Assembly (NCBI GenBank): GCA_013359255.1
Contig: JABWCF010000003.1
Coordinates: forward strand, 239,246 to 303,245
Reading direction: 5' to 3'
Length of the DNA: 64,000 nt
Source: Flavobacteriales bacterium
GTDB taxonomy: Bacteria > Bacteroidota > Bacteroidia > Flavobacteriales_E > Vicingaceae
Position numbers and translations under genes: made by a program. Below the pieces are notes generated by a model. It had not been told where the DNA came from and did not search any database. It saw nothing but the letters and a program-made list of their open reading frames with translations. Positions 63,507-64,000 of this stretch are shown here, piece after piece (position 1 is the stretch's first letter; each line of letters begins with the position of its first letter).

Positions 63507-63531
63507 GTCATTCCGAACTTGTTTCGGAATC
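63507..63531. repeat. Hairpin repeat 3 (plus orientation)
   Basis: GTCATTCCGAACTTGTTTCG and a matching end (GAATC) form an eight-pair stem (ATTCCGAA/TTCGGAAT) with loop CTTGT. The loop is the complement of that in repeat 2, and stem differences between the two are compensated on both arms. Confidence 0.8.
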
Positions 63532-63574
63532 TGTGAGTAAGAGAATTAAACAAGAAAACTGAAAAATATAAACC

Positions 63575-64000
63575 ATGAAAACGTATAAACTACTCTATCT
63601 ACTGATGGTGTTTGTATTGTTTGCCACCTGCAAGAAAGACCGCAAGCGATTGTTTAAAACCAAGGTGCATGGTACGGTTATAGATTACTTCGATTTAAAA
63701 CCTGTAGAAGGCGTTAAAGTAAGCGTAGTGTATACCTACGATTTTAAAGAATATTCCTGGCCTTTTAACTATCCGCCACCACCCGGAAAGACCCCCCCTT
63801 GTGTAGAACCCGATACCCTGGAGCAAACATACACCAATGCAAATGGAGAATTTGAGTTAAAATTTCCGGTACGAAAAGAGGTAGATATTTGCGGCATATC
63901 AGGCAATGTTGTAAACGAAGGCACAAACTACGGCTACCTGCTTATTTTCGAAAAACCCGGAACCGATTACTTTAAGCAATACCACTCCTTAGGCTTTGCC
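63575..64000 (+). CDS. Lipoprotein with carboxypeptidase-regulatory-like domain (runs off right edge)
   Basis: Open frame from ATG at 63575 to the window end, 142 codons, not in the ORF track because it has no stop yet. A lipoprotein signal (MKTYKLLYLLMVFVLFATC, acylated at Cys19) is followed by KVHGTVIDYFDLKPVEGVKVSVVYTYD and YTNANGEFELKFPV. This is the pattern of a CarboxypepD-regulatory/CNA-B-like beta-sandwich common in Bacteroidota surface lipoproteins. Function unknown. It may belong with the preceding surface protein, although a cluster of hairpin repeats lies between them. Confidence 0.8.
   Translation, partial: MKTYKLLYLLMVFVLFATCKKDRKRLFKTKVHGTVIDYFDLKPVEGVKVSVVYTYDFKEYSWPFNYPPPPGKTPPCVEPDTLEQTYTNANGEFELKFPVRKEVDICGISGNVVNEGTNYGYLLIFEKPGTDYFKQYHSLGFA

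Overview
The window looks like a piece of a Bacteroidota chromosome, probably flavobacterial or a close relative. Supporting signs are the AT-rich composition, A-rich gene leaders without clear Shine-Dalgarno sites, repeated TAnnTTTG -7 promoter elements, secreted proteins with type IX (Por) C-terminal sorting domains, a GldH gliding lipoprotein, RicT/PSP1, and an alternative complex III (ACIII). The species cannot be named from the sequence.

Layout. 1-2170: a T9SS-exported adhesin-like gene broken by a frameshift and cut by the window edge. 2279-5053: sugar-nucleotide and capsule genes (rfbB, a UDP-sugar epimerase, a CpsB/YwqE-type PHP phosphatase). 5208-7703: a Crp-family regulator followed by DUF2892, two rhodaneses, thioredoxin and a rhodanese-thioredoxin lipoprotein. 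7748-9899 (minus): a YwqK-like repeat protein and the molybdenum-cofactor genes moaCB, moaE and modE. 10175-15977: an FNR-like regulator with a complete set of iron-sulfur cysteines, a second Crp/Fnr regulator, a flavin split-barrel protein, a HemN-like radical SAM enzyme, proline dehydrogenase, a lipoprotein and an outer-membrane protein. 15983-18040 (minus): tryptophanase and a thioredoxin-fold protein. 18129-26210 (minus): the ACIII operon actABCDEF. 26556-34083 (minus): a nitrate reductase operon made of a membrane-anchored diheme cytochrome c plus narGHJI. 34450-36795: an SGNH/MBOAT acyl-transfer pair. 36866-40918: B12-dependent ribonucleotide reductase and moeA. 40994-49088: a large secreted MORN-type repeat protein, a secreted DUF5060 glycoside-hydrolase-like protein, a DMT exporter, a UPF0104 membrane protein, cystathionine gamma-synthase/lyase and a TrkA-type K+ regulator. 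49131-51263: a T9SS-exported M43 metalloprotease. 51321-62035 (minus): a long gene train, holB, ricT, gldH, pbp1A, scoA, a membrane glycosyltransferase, scoB, a GT39-like protein and a GT2. 62218-64000: a surface protein with a C9 tract at its start, a cluster of hairpin repeats, and a partial lipoprotein.

How the genes fit together. The centre of the window reads as a nitrate-respiration module: Mo-cofactor synthesis (moaCB, moaE, modE, moeA), oxygen-sensing regulation (FNR-like), quinol oxidation (ACIII) and nitrate reduction (NarGHI). Near-palindromes of the form ATGATnnnnATCAT lie upstream of both Crp/Fnr genes and of the nar operon, with a weaker copy facing the modE-moaE-moaCB operon. 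In front of the two regulator genes the site sits at exactly the same distance from the -7 element, as expected for class II activation. The N-terminal cytochrome domain of ActA and that of the nar cytochrome are clear paralogues, which suggests that ACIII and Nar exchange electrons with the same carrier or with each other.

The other notable signals are a possible poly-C phase-variation switch at 62255-62263, a trio of related hairpin repeats with compensatory stem changes at 63376-63531, and a CoA-transferase subunit pair split by a membrane glycosyltransferase gene. No tRNA, rRNA, CRISPR array or insertion sequence was seen. All identifications rest on reading the protein sequences by eye; no database search was run.
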